A stretch of 33,057 bases of DNA from a virus. A program made the translations under genes and the position numbers. Location: positions 1 through 33,057 of the IMG/VR virus record IMGVR_UViG_3300036944_000085; one strand, 5' to 3'. Below, piece by piece: positions 10,958 through 19,396 of this stretch (positions within the stretch are counted from its first letter, which is position 1; each line of letters opens with the position of its first letter). The notes under the pieces are model-generated. The model was not told where the DNA came from. It ran no database searches and saw only the letters and a list, made by a program, of their open reading frames with translations.

Positions 10958-11109
10958 AAGGCTTGTACGCAAACATTGCTGCCAAACGTGACCGCATTGA
11001 AAAGCAAAAAGCTGCTGGCAAGACTCCTGAAAAGATGCGTAAACCCGGCTCTAAAGGCGCTCCTACTGCTGCTGCCTTCAAAGCCGCTGCCAAGACTGCC
11101 AAAAAATGA
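10954..11109 (+). CDS. Lysine/alanine-rich basic protein (51 aa)
   Basis: A 51-residue protein of K and A repeats (AAKRDRIEKQKAAGKTPEKM, then AAAFKAAAKTAKK), similar in composition to histone H1-like tails. It overlaps its neighbours by four bases on each side. Such short basic proteins can be packaged with DNA or bind it; this is inference from composition. Confidence 0.7.
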   Translation: MKGLYANIAAKRDRIEKQKAAGKTPEKMRKPGSKGAPTAAAFKAAAKTAKK

Positions 11110-11357
11110 TTAAGCGCGGCAAGGAGTCGTTCTCTGGCTACAACAAGCCAAAGGCAACGCCAAGTCACCCGACCAAAAGCCATGCTGTATTGGCTAAGTC
11201 TGGTGACGATGTGAAGCTGATTCGCTTTGGTCAACAAGGTGTAAAAGGCTCTCCAGATGGCTCTAAACGCAATGAAGCGTTCAAGGCCCGTCACGCTGAG
11301 AACATTGAAAAAGGTAAGATGAGCGCAGCTTGGTGGGCGGCAAAAGTTAAGTGGTGA
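11106..11357 (+). CDS. Conserved basic phage protein ending in MSAAWWAAKVKW
   Basis: An 83-residue basic protein. The segments VKLIRFGQQGVKGSP, RNEAFKARHAENIEKGKMSAAWWAAKVKW form a conserved phage motif, present in many tailed phages near the head or terminase genes. Aromatic and basic residues end the protein exactly, typical of the family. The function is not established. Translation is coupled to the preceding gene. Confidence 0.8.
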   Translation: MIKRGKESFSGYNKPKATPSHPTKSHAVLAKSGDDVKLIRFGQQGVKGSPDGSKRNEAFKARHAENIEKGKMSAAWWAAKVKW

Positions 11358-11367
11358 ACAATACCAA

Positions 11368-11550
11368 ATGGTGAACAACATGAAAATGACCAAAAAAGGC
11401 CAAGCCAAAGTCGGCAAGGTGATGGGCGAGTACAAAGAAGGCACATTGCACTCTGGTAAGGGCGGCAAGGTTGTCAAGAGCCGTGACCAAGCCATCGCAA
11501 TTGCTATGTCAGAAGCCGCCAAGAAGATGGGCCGCTACAAGGGGAAATAA
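11368..11550 (+). CDS. DUF6496-like small basic protein
   Basis: A 60-residue protein. KVGKVMGEYKEGTLHSGKGGKVVKSRDQAIAIAMSEAAKK matches the DUF6496 phrase seen in phages and bacteria. Starts at 11368 or 11380 are both possible and neither has a strong ribosome site. Function unknown; it completes the run of basic proteins. Confidence 0.8.
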   Translation: MVNNMKMTKKGQAKVGKVMGEYKEGTLHSGKGGKVVKSRDQAIAIAMSEAAKKMGRYKGK

Positions 11551-11551
11551 C

Positions 11552-12958
11552 ATGGCTGATGGAATTCGCGCAACCCCATACAGATACGCCACTGCTGGAA
11601 CAGCAAACGACATTATTGGCGGATTGCTTGGGTACTTGCGTGATCCTCGCCGTACACAGCAGATGCAAGGCTTGGCTGGATTGCTTGAAAGCACAGGGAT
11701 TCCAAAGACCGTAGAGCGTTTGGCCTACGGTGAGCCACTGACCAACCTTCAGCAAGCAAACGTGCCAACACTGCGCCCTGAGACTGCTGAAGCATTGCTG
11801 ACCTTGCTGCCTGTTCCTAGTGGCGCAAGTAAGGCCGCAAAAGCCGTTGACCCTGTTGTCCAAAAGTACGGGCCAAAGCTAGAACAAACGCTTCTGCCCG
11901 CATTTGAGGCGGCATACAACCGTGGCGGTGTTACCCGTGAGATGGTTGAGGCTATGGGCAATCAGACTGTAAGTCCATTGACTGTTTACCAAGGGAGTCC
12001 AGCAAAATTTAATCGTTTGGATGCCACAAAGATAGGTTCTGGTGAAGGCGCTCAGTCTTATGGATATGGTCACTACACGGCAGAAGCAAAACCTGTTGCA
12101 GTTGATTACCAAAAAAAACTTGCGAAAGAAAACTTTACGCAAGATTTGAACTCAAAAATGGCTCTTGTTGATGTTAATGGTAAGCAACTGACAGAGTTTA
12201 ATGTTGATGTAAATTCAGATTTAATTGATGCGGCAAAAGCTGGAAAACAACAATTTATTGACTTGGCAGATACAAAAAAAGCAAGATGGGAAGAATTGTC
12301 TAATGATGCTGAGTACCCATTTAAGGACTATGCAAAACAAAAAGTAGCCTCGTATACAAGTTTGCTTGATGAAGCAAAAAAAGGCGGTGTTGACTATACA
12401 GGTTCTGGATTTTTGTATGAAATGGACTTGCCTGATGAACAAATTGCCAAGATGCTTGATTGGGATAAGCCACTTACACAACAACCAGCAGAAGTACGTA
12501 ATGCTTTAGCACAACTTGGAATTACGGCTGATGAAAAACAAATTGGAGAGTATTCTGATGCTTTGTTAGATGCTTTGCTTGGCAGTGGTAGTACAAATCT
12601 TCCAAAGGAACCAATCAATAAAACTGGAGAAGAAATCTATCAAAAACTTGGAAGTCCAAGAGAGGCATCTCAAAAATTAAAAGAACTTGGAATTTCTGGA
12701 ATTCGCTATCTTGATCAAGGAAGTCGTGGCCCTTCAAAGATTTACAATGTTGGCTCTCCGCAAGAAAATTTTGGCCCTTATTCACCATATCAGTCTATGG
12801 AAGAAGCTGAACGACAGCTTGAAGTGCTAAGAAATTATGGTGTAAAAGACGCAGAAATAAAAGTACAAGAGATGCCGCAGACTTCAAATTTTGTAGTCTT
12901 CCCCGGCAATGAAGATTTGCTTACAATCCTCAAACGCAACGGTGGATTACTAGATTAA
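11552..12958 (+). CDS. ADP-ribosyltransferase-like polyvalent protein
   Basis: A 468-residue protein. Residues 1-140 are a helical, phage-specific start. From about 145, VYQGSPAKF, DATKIGSGEGAQSYGYGHYTAEA, then LYEMDLPDEQ, LDWDKPL, GEEIYQKLG, GISGIRYLDQGSRG and finally NFVVFPGNEDLL match the ADP-ribosyltransferase-like domain found in phage polyvalent proteins, with the Y-x-G-S and YGYGHY elements lining an NAD site. Such domains are often virion-injected and may modify host proteins. Activity is unproven, since the acceptor glutamate cannot be fixed by eye. The second half is more AT-rich than neighbours, hinting at transfer. Confidence 0.75.
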   Translation: MADGIRATPYRYATAGTANDIIGGLLGYLRDPRRTQQMQGLAGLLESTGIPKTVERLAYGEPLTNLQQANVPTLRPETAEALLTLLPVPSGASKAAKAVDPVVQKYGPKLEQTLLPAFEAAYNRGGVTREMVEAMGNQTVSPLTVYQGSPAKFNRLDATKIGSGEGAQSYGYGHYTAEAKPVAVDYQKKLAKENFTQDLNSKMALVDVNGKQLTEFNVDVNSDLIDAAKAGKQQFIDLADTKKARWEELSNDAEYPFKDYAKQKVASYTSLLDEAKKGGVDYTGSGFLYEMDLPDEQIAKMLDWDKPLTQQPAEVRNALAQLGITADEKQIGEYSDALLDALLGSGSTNLPKEPINKTGEEIYQKLGSPREASQKLKELGISGIRYLDQGSRGPSKIYNVGSPQENFGPYSPYQSMEEAERQLEVLRNYGVKDAEIKVQEMPQTSNFVVFPGNEDLLTILKRNGGLLD

Positions 12959-13015
12959 CAACCCGCAGATGTAAGTCTGCACTAACATTGACCAACCTAC
13001 GGGAGTCAAACCAAG

Positions 13016-13324
13016 ATGAATAAACAAGCCGAAAATAACAAAGGCCGCCCTAAAGGATCACCGAATAGGGCTACGGCTGACGTAAGGGCCGCTATAGCCG
13101 CTTTTGCAGAGGGCAACGCACATAAGCTCCAAGATTGGCTTGATCGCGTTGCAGACGGTTCTGGAGGCAATAAGCCTGATCCAGCCAAAGCCGCTGATTT
13201 GTATCTCAGGGCTATTGAGTACCACATCCCCAAGCTGGCACGAACTGAAGTCACTGGTGATGGTGGTGGGCCATTAGAGATTTCTGCCATTCAAATCAAA
13301 CTGGTCAAGCCGAATGAATCTTGA
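13016..13324 (+). CDS. terS: Terminase small subunit-like protein
   Basis: A 102-residue protein beginning NKGRPKGSPNRATADVRAAIAAF, a basic phrase plus helix typical of small terminase and related DUF5681-like proteins. DLYLRAIEYHIPKLARTEVTG and LEISAIQIKLV follow, the usual end. It recognises the packaging site. GGGAG lies ten bases before the ATG. It overlaps the large subunit gene by 11 bases, the classic order. Confidence 0.82.
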   Translation: MNKQAENNKGRPKGSPNRATADVRAAIAAFAEGNAHKLQDWLDRVADGSGGNKPDPAKAADLYLRAIEYHIPKLARTEVTGDGGGPLEISAIQIKLVKPNES

Positions 13325-14564
13325 ACTGGATTTCCCTGAGAAGTTGGGATTCCTGTTTGAGCCGCACCGATACAAGATTCTCTATGGTGGCCGTGGGTCT
13401 GCCAAGTCTTGGTCGGTTGCTCGGGCATTGATCGCCATTGCTGTCCAAAAGCCAACACGAATCCTTTGCGCCCGTGAGTTGCAGAATTCCATCTCTGACT
13501 CTGTGATTGCTCTGTTGGGCGACCAAATCAAGGCTATGGGTCTTGAATCCTTCTTTGACGTACAGCGTACTGCCATCTATGGAAAGAACGGTTCTGAGTT
13601 TAGTTTTGCTGGTTTGAAGCACAACGTCACCTCAATCAAGTCGTTTGAGGGTGTAGACATCTGCTGGATCGAAGAAGGTCAAGCGGTATCTAAAGTGTCT
13701 TGGGAAACGCTGATCCCAACCATTCGCAAGCCTGATTCTGAGATATGGGTGACATTTAACCCTGACTTGGATACAGATGAGACTTACAAGCGTTTTGTGG
13801 TCAACCCTCCTTCAACAGCAAAGATTGCCAAGGTCAACTGGTCAGACAACCCGTGGTTTCCTCAAGTCCTGAAGGATGAACTGGAAGACCTGAAGGCTAG
13901 GAATGTGGATTCTTACCTGAATGTTTGGGAAGGCCATACCCGCCAGATGCTCGATGGTGCTGTGTACGCTAACGAACTGCGTAAGGCTCAAGAAGAAGGC
14001 CGAATTCGTGAACTGAAAATTGACAAGTCAATCCCTGTTCAGACATTTTGGGACTTGGGGTGGGCTGACATGACCTCAATCTGGTTTGTTCAGACCATTG
14101 CTGGCGGTGAGGTTAGGGTGATTGACTTCTACCAAAACTGCCAAAAGACCATTGACCACTATGTTCAGGTGCTTCAAGATAAAGGCTATGTCTACAAGGA
14201 TTGGTGGCTACCGCACGATGCCGAGAACAAGAACATGACGGGAAAATCGGTCAAGGACATTCTTGAAGGCATGGGTAAACCAATCAGAATCACGCCAAAA
14301 CTGTCAATTGCTGACGGTATTAACGCAGCCCGTACCCTGATGGACAGGTGTTTCATTGACGAAACCCGCTGCGCTGATGGCCTCCAGAATCTGCGTCATT
14401 ACCGCTATGACGTAGACCCAAACACCAAGATGTTCAGTAATAAGCCATTGCACGACCAGCATTCACACGCTGCTGATGCTTGGCGGTATGTGGCCGTAGG
14501 ACTTGACGAAAATGTCGGGTCTTGGGGCAAATCTATCAACAAAACTCCTAAATGGGTGGTCTAA
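13314..14564 (+). CDS. terL: Terminase large subunit
   Basis: A 416-residue ATPase/nuclease that packages DNA into the prohead. Walker A is GGRGSAKS (25-32), Walker B VDICWIEEG (114-122), and the coupling motif region is WVTFNP (about 145-150). The RNase H-like nuclease shows FWDLGWAD with D247 and D252, WLPHDAE with D302 and HSHAADAWRY with D388. It resembles the PBSX/P22-type Terminase_3 group. Length is normal for the family. Confidence 0.95.
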   Translation: MNLELDFPEKLGFLFEPHRYKILYGGRGSAKSWSVARALIAIAVQKPTRILCARELQNSISDSVIALLGDQIKAMGLESFFDVQRTAIYGKNGSEFSFAGLKHNVTSIKSFEGVDICWIEEGQAVSKVSWETLIPTIRKPDSEIWVTFNPDLDTDETYKRFVVNPPSTAKIAKVNWSDNPWFPQVLKDELEDLKARNVDSYLNVWEGHTRQMLDGAVYANELRKAQEEGRIRELKIDKSIPVQTFWDLGWADMTSIWFVQTIAGGEVRVIDFYQNCQKTIDHYVQVLQDKGYVYKDWWLPHDAENKNMTGKSVKDILEGMGKPIRITPKLSIADGINAARTLMDRCFIDETRCADGLQNLRHYRYDVDPNTKMFSNKPLHDQHSHAADAWRYVAVGLDENVGSWGKSINKTPKWVV

Positions 14565-14749
14565 TGTTTATGATGAGACAAGGTGATATTTCAAGCGCCA
14601 TGCGAGTTGACGAACTTGAAAAACGCATAGAAATGCTTGAAAAGTATGTTATGGCGGTACAATCACAGGAACGCCCAAAGATCGGGCGACCCGCAAAGGT
14701 AAAAGATGAGCCAAAACAACCTGAAAGCAGCGATTCAAGCAGCGATTGA
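14564..14749 (+). CDS. Small coiled-coil protein (61 aa)
   Basis: A 61-residue protein between terL and portal. VDELEKRIEMLEKYVMAVQ forms a short coiled coil, followed by a basic and acidic tail ending in SSDSSSD. Its ATG overlaps the terL stop (TAATG), and its last 44 bases overlap the portal gene. Small proteins in this slot may help terminase or portal assembly, but that is inference. Confidence 0.65.
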   Translation: MFMMRQGDISSAMRVDELEKRIEMLEKYVMAVQSQERPKIGRPAKVKDEPKQPESSDSSSD

Positions 14750-16853
14750 CGATTCAATCGGGTTTCTGGAAACTGAGACTGTTGAACAGCGCAAATTGGC
14801 GCTTGAAGCCTACTTGCGTCAACCTTACGGCAACGAAGTTGAGGGCAAGTCGCAGATTGTCACTGGTGAAGTGGCAGAAGCCATTGATGGTGCGCTACCT
14901 GCTCTGATCCGAATCTTCACTGGCTCTGACGAGATTGTTGTTGCTGACCCTGTTGGCCCCGGTGATGAGGCTGGTGCAAAGCAAGCCACAGACTACCTGA
15001 ACTACATCTTTATGAAGGATAACCCCGGCGTTATCATTCTTCACGATTGGTTCTTTGATGCCTTGCTGCAAAAGAACGGCATTGTTAAAGCTGTTTGGGA
15101 AGACAAAGAAGACGTTGCCAAAGAGACTTATGAAGGTTTGTCTGATGACGAACTGGCAATGATGCTGCAAGACAAGGACATTGAAGTTGTTGAGCAAGAC
15201 ACTGTGTCCCTTCCAATCACAGACCCAATGGGTATGCCTGTGCTTGATGAAGTCGGCTTGCCCACTGTGTATAACGTACATGATGTTGTCGTTAAGAAGA
15301 AACTGAAGTCAGGCAAGGTTGCTATTGCTAACGTACCGCCTGAAGAATTCTTGATTGCCAAGTCTGGTATCACTGTTAAGAACACACCATTCTGCGCTCA
15401 CCGCCGAATGATTACCCGCAGCGACTTGATTGCTATGGGCTTTCCTGAAGATGTTGTGAACGGTTTGCCAACAGGTGATGCGCTTGCTTACACGCCTGAA
15501 CGTGTGGCTCGATATTCTCCGGGTGAACAGCCTTATGACGTTCAGCCTGATGACTTTGCCATGCAAGAGATTGAGGTGTTTGAGTGCTACATCTACTACG
15601 ATGGTGACGAAGATGGCATTGCTGAATTGCATCAAGTGTTCTACGCTGGCAACGACATTCTGAGTGATGAAGAAACAGACTATGTTCCCTTCTACTCCAT
15701 CTGCCCACTGCCAATCCCACACAAGTTCTTTGGCAATTCGCTGGCTGACCGCACTGTTGACCTGCAACTGATTAAGACAACTGTTACCCGTCAGATGCTG
15801 GACAATATGTATCTGACCAACAACAGCCGAGTGACTGCCATTGAAGGCCAAGTAAACCTTGATGACTTACTGACTTCTACTGCTGGTGGCGTGATCCGCA
15901 CTAAGTCGCCAAACGCTGTTCAGCAATTGACTGTGCAGAACATGGCTAATCAGTCGTTCCCAATGCTGCAATACTTGGATTCTGTCCAAGCCAAGCGCAC
16001 TGGTGTGACTGAGTTGTCTCAAGGTCTGGACCCCAACATCTTGCAGAACGTGACTGCCGCAGCCGTGGCATCCATGCAGCAAGCTGGTTCAGGCAAGATT
16101 GAACTGATCGCCCGTATCTTTGCCGAATCTGGTGTGAAAGAGTTGTTTGAAGGCATCATGCACTTGGTCAGTAAGTACCAGCAGAAAGAACGAATCATTC
16201 GTCTGCGCGGCACTTATGTGACTGTTGACCCTCGCACATGGGCCAACAAGTTTGACATCTCGATTAACGTGGGTTTGGGTAACGGCAACCGTGACCAGCA
16301 GATGGCTATGCTGCAAATGGTGATGGCAAAGCAAGAGCAAATGATTGGTCAGTATGGACCTGCCAACCCGTTTGTGAGTTTTGGTCAGTACCGTGGCACT
16401 CTTGGCCGCATGGTTGAGGCTGCTGGCTTTAAGGATTCTGCTGAGTTCTTCAAGCCGATCAGTCCAGAACTTGACCAGCAGTTGTCTGCCCCGCAACCAC
16501 CTCAAGAGCAACCAATGCCTCCTGAAGTGCAAGCGTACATGGCAAAGACACAGGCTGAGATTCAAGGCCAGCAAGCCAAGTTCCAAGCTGATATGCAGAT
16601 GCAGCAAGCCAAGATGCAAGCAGACCTTCAGTTTGAACGCGAAAAGGCTGCACTTGAATTGCAACTTCAGCGTGAGAAGGCCGCTGCTGAACTGGAAATC
16701 ATGCGCGAGAAAGAAGCGTCTAAGCTGCAACTTGAGCGTGAAAAGATGAATATGCACTTCTTGATGAAACAACAAGAGTTTGAAGCAGAAGCGCAATTGA
16801 AGGCCATGAAGGTTGGTGCTGGCATTACTTCCAATGTTGAAATTCCGGGGTGA
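14706..16853 (+). CDS. Portal protein (P22-like)
   Basis: A 715-residue protein forming the dodecameric DNA gateway at one capsid vertex. The N-terminal part (EVEGKSQIVTGEVAEAIDGALPALIRIF), the FLIAKSGITVKNTPFCAHRRMITRSDL segment and the central wing (PLPIPHKFFGNSLADRTVDLQLIKTTVTRQMLDN) follow P22-type portals. The C-terminal 120 residues are Q- and K-rich coiled coil, AKFQADMQMQQAKMQADLQF, which could form a barrel like that of P22. The order after terL is canonical. Confidence 0.92.
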   Translation: MSQNNLKAAIQAAIDDSIGFLETETVEQRKLALEAYLRQPYGNEVEGKSQIVTGEVAEAIDGALPALIRIFTGSDEIVVADPVGPGDEAGAKQATDYLNYIFMKDNPGVIILHDWFFDALLQKNGIVKAVWEDKEDVAKETYEGLSDDELAMMLQDKDIEVVEQDTVSLPITDPMGMPVLDEVGLPTVYNVHDVVVKKKLKSGKVAIANVPPEEFLIAKSGITVKNTPFCAHRRMITRSDLIAMGFPEDVVNGLPTGDALAYTPERVARYSPGEQPYDVQPDDFAMQEIEVFECYIYYDGDEDGIAELHQVFYAGNDILSDEETDYVPFYSICPLPIPHKFFGNSLADRTVDLQLIKTTVTRQMLDNMYLTNNSRVTAIEGQVNLDDLLTSTAGGVIRTKSPNAVQQLTVQNMANQSFPMLQYLDSVQAKRTGVTELSQGLDPNILQNVTAAAVASMQQAGSGKIELIARIFAESGVKELFEGIMHLVSKYQQKERIIRLRGTYVTVDPRTWANKFDISINVGLGNGNRDQQMAMLQMVMAKQEQMIGQYGPANPFVSFGQYRGTLGRMVEAAGFKDSAEFFKPISPELDQQLSAPQPPQEQPMPPEVQAYMAKTQAEIQGQQAKFQADMQMQQAKMQADLQFEREKAALELQLQREKAAAELEIMREKEASKLQLEREKMNMHFLMKQQEFEAEAQLKAMKVGAGITSNVEIPG

Positions 16854-16855
16854 GT

Positions 16856-18145
16856 ATGGACTATCAAACGCTGACCGAGGTTCTTGGGCAAAGTAAGTCT
16901 GGAGCAACACCAGCGCCATCTTTGAATGACATCATTGCTGGCATCCAAAGCCAGTACCAAGCAGTTCCATCAATGCCAGTTCAATCTGCTTTGTATGGCG
17001 CTAACAGGTATGTTTCTGGAACACCTCAATTTGGCGCTATTGAAGTGCTGCCAGAATACGGCATGACCAGTCAGCTTGCTGGTCCTCAATTCATGCCATC
17101 GGAGTTCAATCGAGAAATCTATGGCAATGTAGACACACAAGGCTTGTCTAATCTCATTTCAACCATTTCAAATGACTATGGCGGTGATGGCTCTGGAAAT
17201 TCTTCTACTGGTGTTGATGATGCTGGACTTGCTACCAGCACAAACGTAAGCCCAACAGGTGTAGGTATTGGCGCACTTGGCTTGAGTTTGGTATCTGGCT
17301 TACCAATTGGACTTATGAGCAATCTTGTTGGGAAGCAAACCATTGCAAACGCAATCAACGCTCAAAGCCATGCAGCAGCAGTAGCGCAGAACAATGCAAT
17401 GGTGGCCGCACAAATGGGGCTTGCTAACACGCCAGAAAATGCAGCAGCCATTGCTTCAGCCATTGATTCTTTGAGTGCCGCACCCGTTGGTCAAACATCG
17501 GCAACAGTAGGTCCGACTGGTACTGGAGGCAGTGCAGCCAATGCTGGTGCTGCTGCCGCCGCTGCCGCCGCTGCCGTTGGTCATAGTGATGCCGCAATTG
17601 GAGCCGCTGCACAAGCCGCCGCTGATGCTACTGTGAGTGGTGCAAGTCCAGCAGCCGCTGCTGCTGCCGCCGCTGATGCTGCAAATGCTGCTGCCGCTGA
17701 TGCTGCTGACGCTGATGGAGGTGGCATTGGCACTGCTGCAACAGGCGGTATTGGTGGCGTTGGCATTGGTGAAAGTAGTTCCGCTGGTAGTAGTGGAGGA
17801 GCAAAGATCATTTGCACAAAACTGCATGAACTTGGCCTGATGCCAAAAAGCATCTACGAAGCAGATCAAGCCTTTGGTAAGAAGCTGGTTAATGAGTCGC
17901 CTGAGACATACGATGGTTATGTTCGTTGGGCAAAGCACGTTGTTAACCTGATGGGCCGTGATGATTTGCTTGGTAAAACCGCTGTGTTTTGCGCTTATCA
18001 CATTGCCACACCTTGGTCCTTGGCTATGGCTGAAGAAATTGGTCAGCCAGTTAAAGCCTCATGGTTTGGCAAGTTCTTGATGAAACGTGGCCTTCAATTG
18101 TGCAAATTGATTGGCTCTGGTAGCAAACAAACAGCAACGGCATGA
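16856..18145 (+). CDS. Alanine/glycine-rich virion-associated protein
   Basis: A 429-residue protein. Residues 1-200 are low complexity with a hydrophobic stretch (GVGIGALGLSLVSGLPIGLMSNL); about 205-290 are mostly alanine and glycine; the last 115 form a conserved domain (ICTKLHELGLMPKSIYEAD ... PWSLAMAEEIG) found at C-termini of phage virion or tail-tip proteins. It lies between portal and scaffold, unusual for a fibre. An internal or ejected virion protein is plausible. ATG 16856 is favoured over GTG 16850. Confidence 0.65.
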   Translation: MDYQTLTEVLGQSKSGATPAPSLNDIIAGIQSQYQAVPSMPVQSALYGANRYVSGTPQFGAIEVLPEYGMTSQLAGPQFMPSEFNREIYGNVDTQGLSNLISTISNDYGGDGSGNSSTGVDDAGLATSTNVSPTGVGIGALGLSLVSGLPIGLMSNLVGKQTIANAINAQSHAAAVAQNNAMVAAQMGLANTPENAAAIASAIDSLSAAPVGQTSATVGPTGTGGSAANAGAAAAAAAAAVGHSDAAIGAAAQAAADATVSGASPAAAAAAAADAANAAAADAADADGGGIGTAATGGIGGVGIGESSSAGSSGGAKIICTKLHELGLMPKSIYEADQAFGKKLVNESPETYDGYVRWAKHVVNLMGRDDLLGKTAVFCAYHIATPWSLAMAEEIGQPVKASWFGKFLMKRGLQLCKLIGSGSKQTATA

Positions 18146-18384
18146 TGGATAAAAAACTACAGGCTGAGTGGGCAAACAACCTTCTGAACGATGACTTTTT
18201 CAATAAAGTCATGGATGATTTGAAAAATCAGCAGATTAGTGTGATAATTAACACAAATCGAGATGAGATTGAGGAGCGTGAAGCTGCTTACAGTCACATC
18301 AAGACGCTTGACCTGCTTCTTGGACATTTGCAAGGCATTGCCGCAGAAACCAAGATTCAAGAGAAAAAGTGGAAAATTCTGTGA
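18142..18384 (+). CDS. Small hypothetical protein near head genes (80 aa)
   Basis: An 80-residue protein, KKLQAEWANNLLNDDFFNKVMDDLKNQQ..., all-helical and charged. The pattern LQAEWANNLLNDDFF and YSHIKTLDLLLGHL is typical of small proteins beside portal genes in podoviruses. It starts in ATGATG overlapping the previous stop. Role unknown. Confidence 0.75.
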   Translation: MMDKKLQAEWANNLLNDDFFNKVMDDLKNQQISVIINTNRDEIEEREAAYSHIKTLDLLLGHLQGIAAETKIQEKKWKIL

Positions 18385-18434
18385 GGAAACTCACCCGCAG
18401 TCCAGACGGTTTCTGGCGAAAACTGAGATAACAA

Positions 18435-19379
18435 ATGGAAAACACCAACCCCTCGGGGAGTGAAAGCCTAAGCGTAAACCAAGCCGCTAATGCGTTTTTG
18501 GGTTTGATGGGTAGTGACGAAGGAGCCGATGAAGGCCAACCTGAAGAACAATCTGAAGAACTTGAAGCGACTAGCGAAGCTGAAGATCAGTCTGAATATG
18601 AGGACGATCAAGAGCCTGTAGAGGAAGTAAAAACCCGATACAAGGCAAAAGTCGGTGGCGAGGAAGTCGAGGTTGAACTTGACGAACTTATCAACGGCTA
18701 CCAGCGAAGCAAGGATTACACACAAAAATCTCAGGCTCTGGCTGAACAGCGCAAGGCTATTGAAGCTGAACGCAGTCATCTGGAGCAAGTAAAACAAGAG
18801 CGACAAGCATACGCCCAAAAACTACAGGCTCTCGATAGCTTCTTGAGCCAGCAGAATAAGGGTGAGGACTTAGAAGTTTTGAAAGAGACAGACCCCATCG
18901 GTTATGCCGTGAAGGTAGCGGAACAGTCTCAGCGTGAGAAGCAACTTGCAGTAGTTCGTGCCGAACAGCAACGCATTGCCCAACAGCAACAAGCGGAGCA
19001 ACAGCAGAATCTGCAAAACCATCTCAAGGCCGAGTCTCAAAAGCTAACGTCTGTTATCCCAGAACTGGCAACGCCAAAAGGTGATGCGATTCGGAAAGAA
19101 ATCCGTGAATACGCAAAATCTGTAGGCTGGTCAGATCAGGAACTCTCCTCAGTGTATGACCATCGCGCTGTGCTGACTTTGTATAAAGCAATGAAGTTTG
19201 AGCAACTTCAAAAGGGTAAGCCAGAGACTTTGAAAAAGGTCCAGCAAGCCCCAAAGATGCTCAAGCCCGGAACTTCAACGCCAAGCACTAAGTCATCACA
19301 AGAGAAACAAGTGATGCAACGGTTGCGTCAATCCGGCAAAGTCCGTGATGCTGCTGCTGCATTTGAACGATTCCTGTAA
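18435..19379 (+). CDS. Capsid scaffolding protein
   Basis: A 314-residue acidic protein. Acidic residues dominate 25-70, then VELDELINGYQRSKDYTQKSQALAEQRKAIEAE, a phrase diagnostic for scaffold proteins of SU10- and T7-like podoviruses, then glutamine-rich coiled coil and a basic C-terminus (QRLRQSGKVRDAAAAFERFL) that probably contacts the capsid protein. It is placed immediately before the major capsid gene. It directs procapsid assembly and is not expected in the mature virion. Confidence 0.9.
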   Translation: MENTNPSGSESLSVNQAANAFLGLMGSDEGADEGQPEEQSEELEATSEAEDQSEYEDDQEPVEEVKTRYKAKVGGEEVEVELDELINGYQRSKDYTQKSQALAEQRKAIEAERSHLEQVKQERQAYAQKLQALDSFLSQQNKGEDLEVLKETDPIGYAVKVAEQSQREKQLAVVRAEQQRIAQQQQAEQQQNLQNHLKAESQKLTSVIPELATPKGDAIRKEIREYAKSVGWSDQELSSVYDHRAVLTLYKAMKFEQLQKGKPETLKKVQQAPKMLKPGTSTPSTKSSQEKQVMQRLRQSGKVRDAAAAFERFL

Positions 19380-19396
19380 ATTTTTGGAGCTTAAAA

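Noticed and set aside
12965-12980. Hairpin GCAGA/TCTGC before terS
   Set aside because: Five pairs only, no T-tract and no conserved context visible; could be chance.
16089-16919. Long minus-strand frames opposite the portal gene (also 15309-15851)
   Set aside because: Histidine- and leucine-rich antisense text of the Q/K-rich portal; no start signals.
18381-18431. A 16-codon GTG frame before the scaffold gene
   Set aside because: It overlaps a stop as coupled genes do, but is too short and lacks other support.
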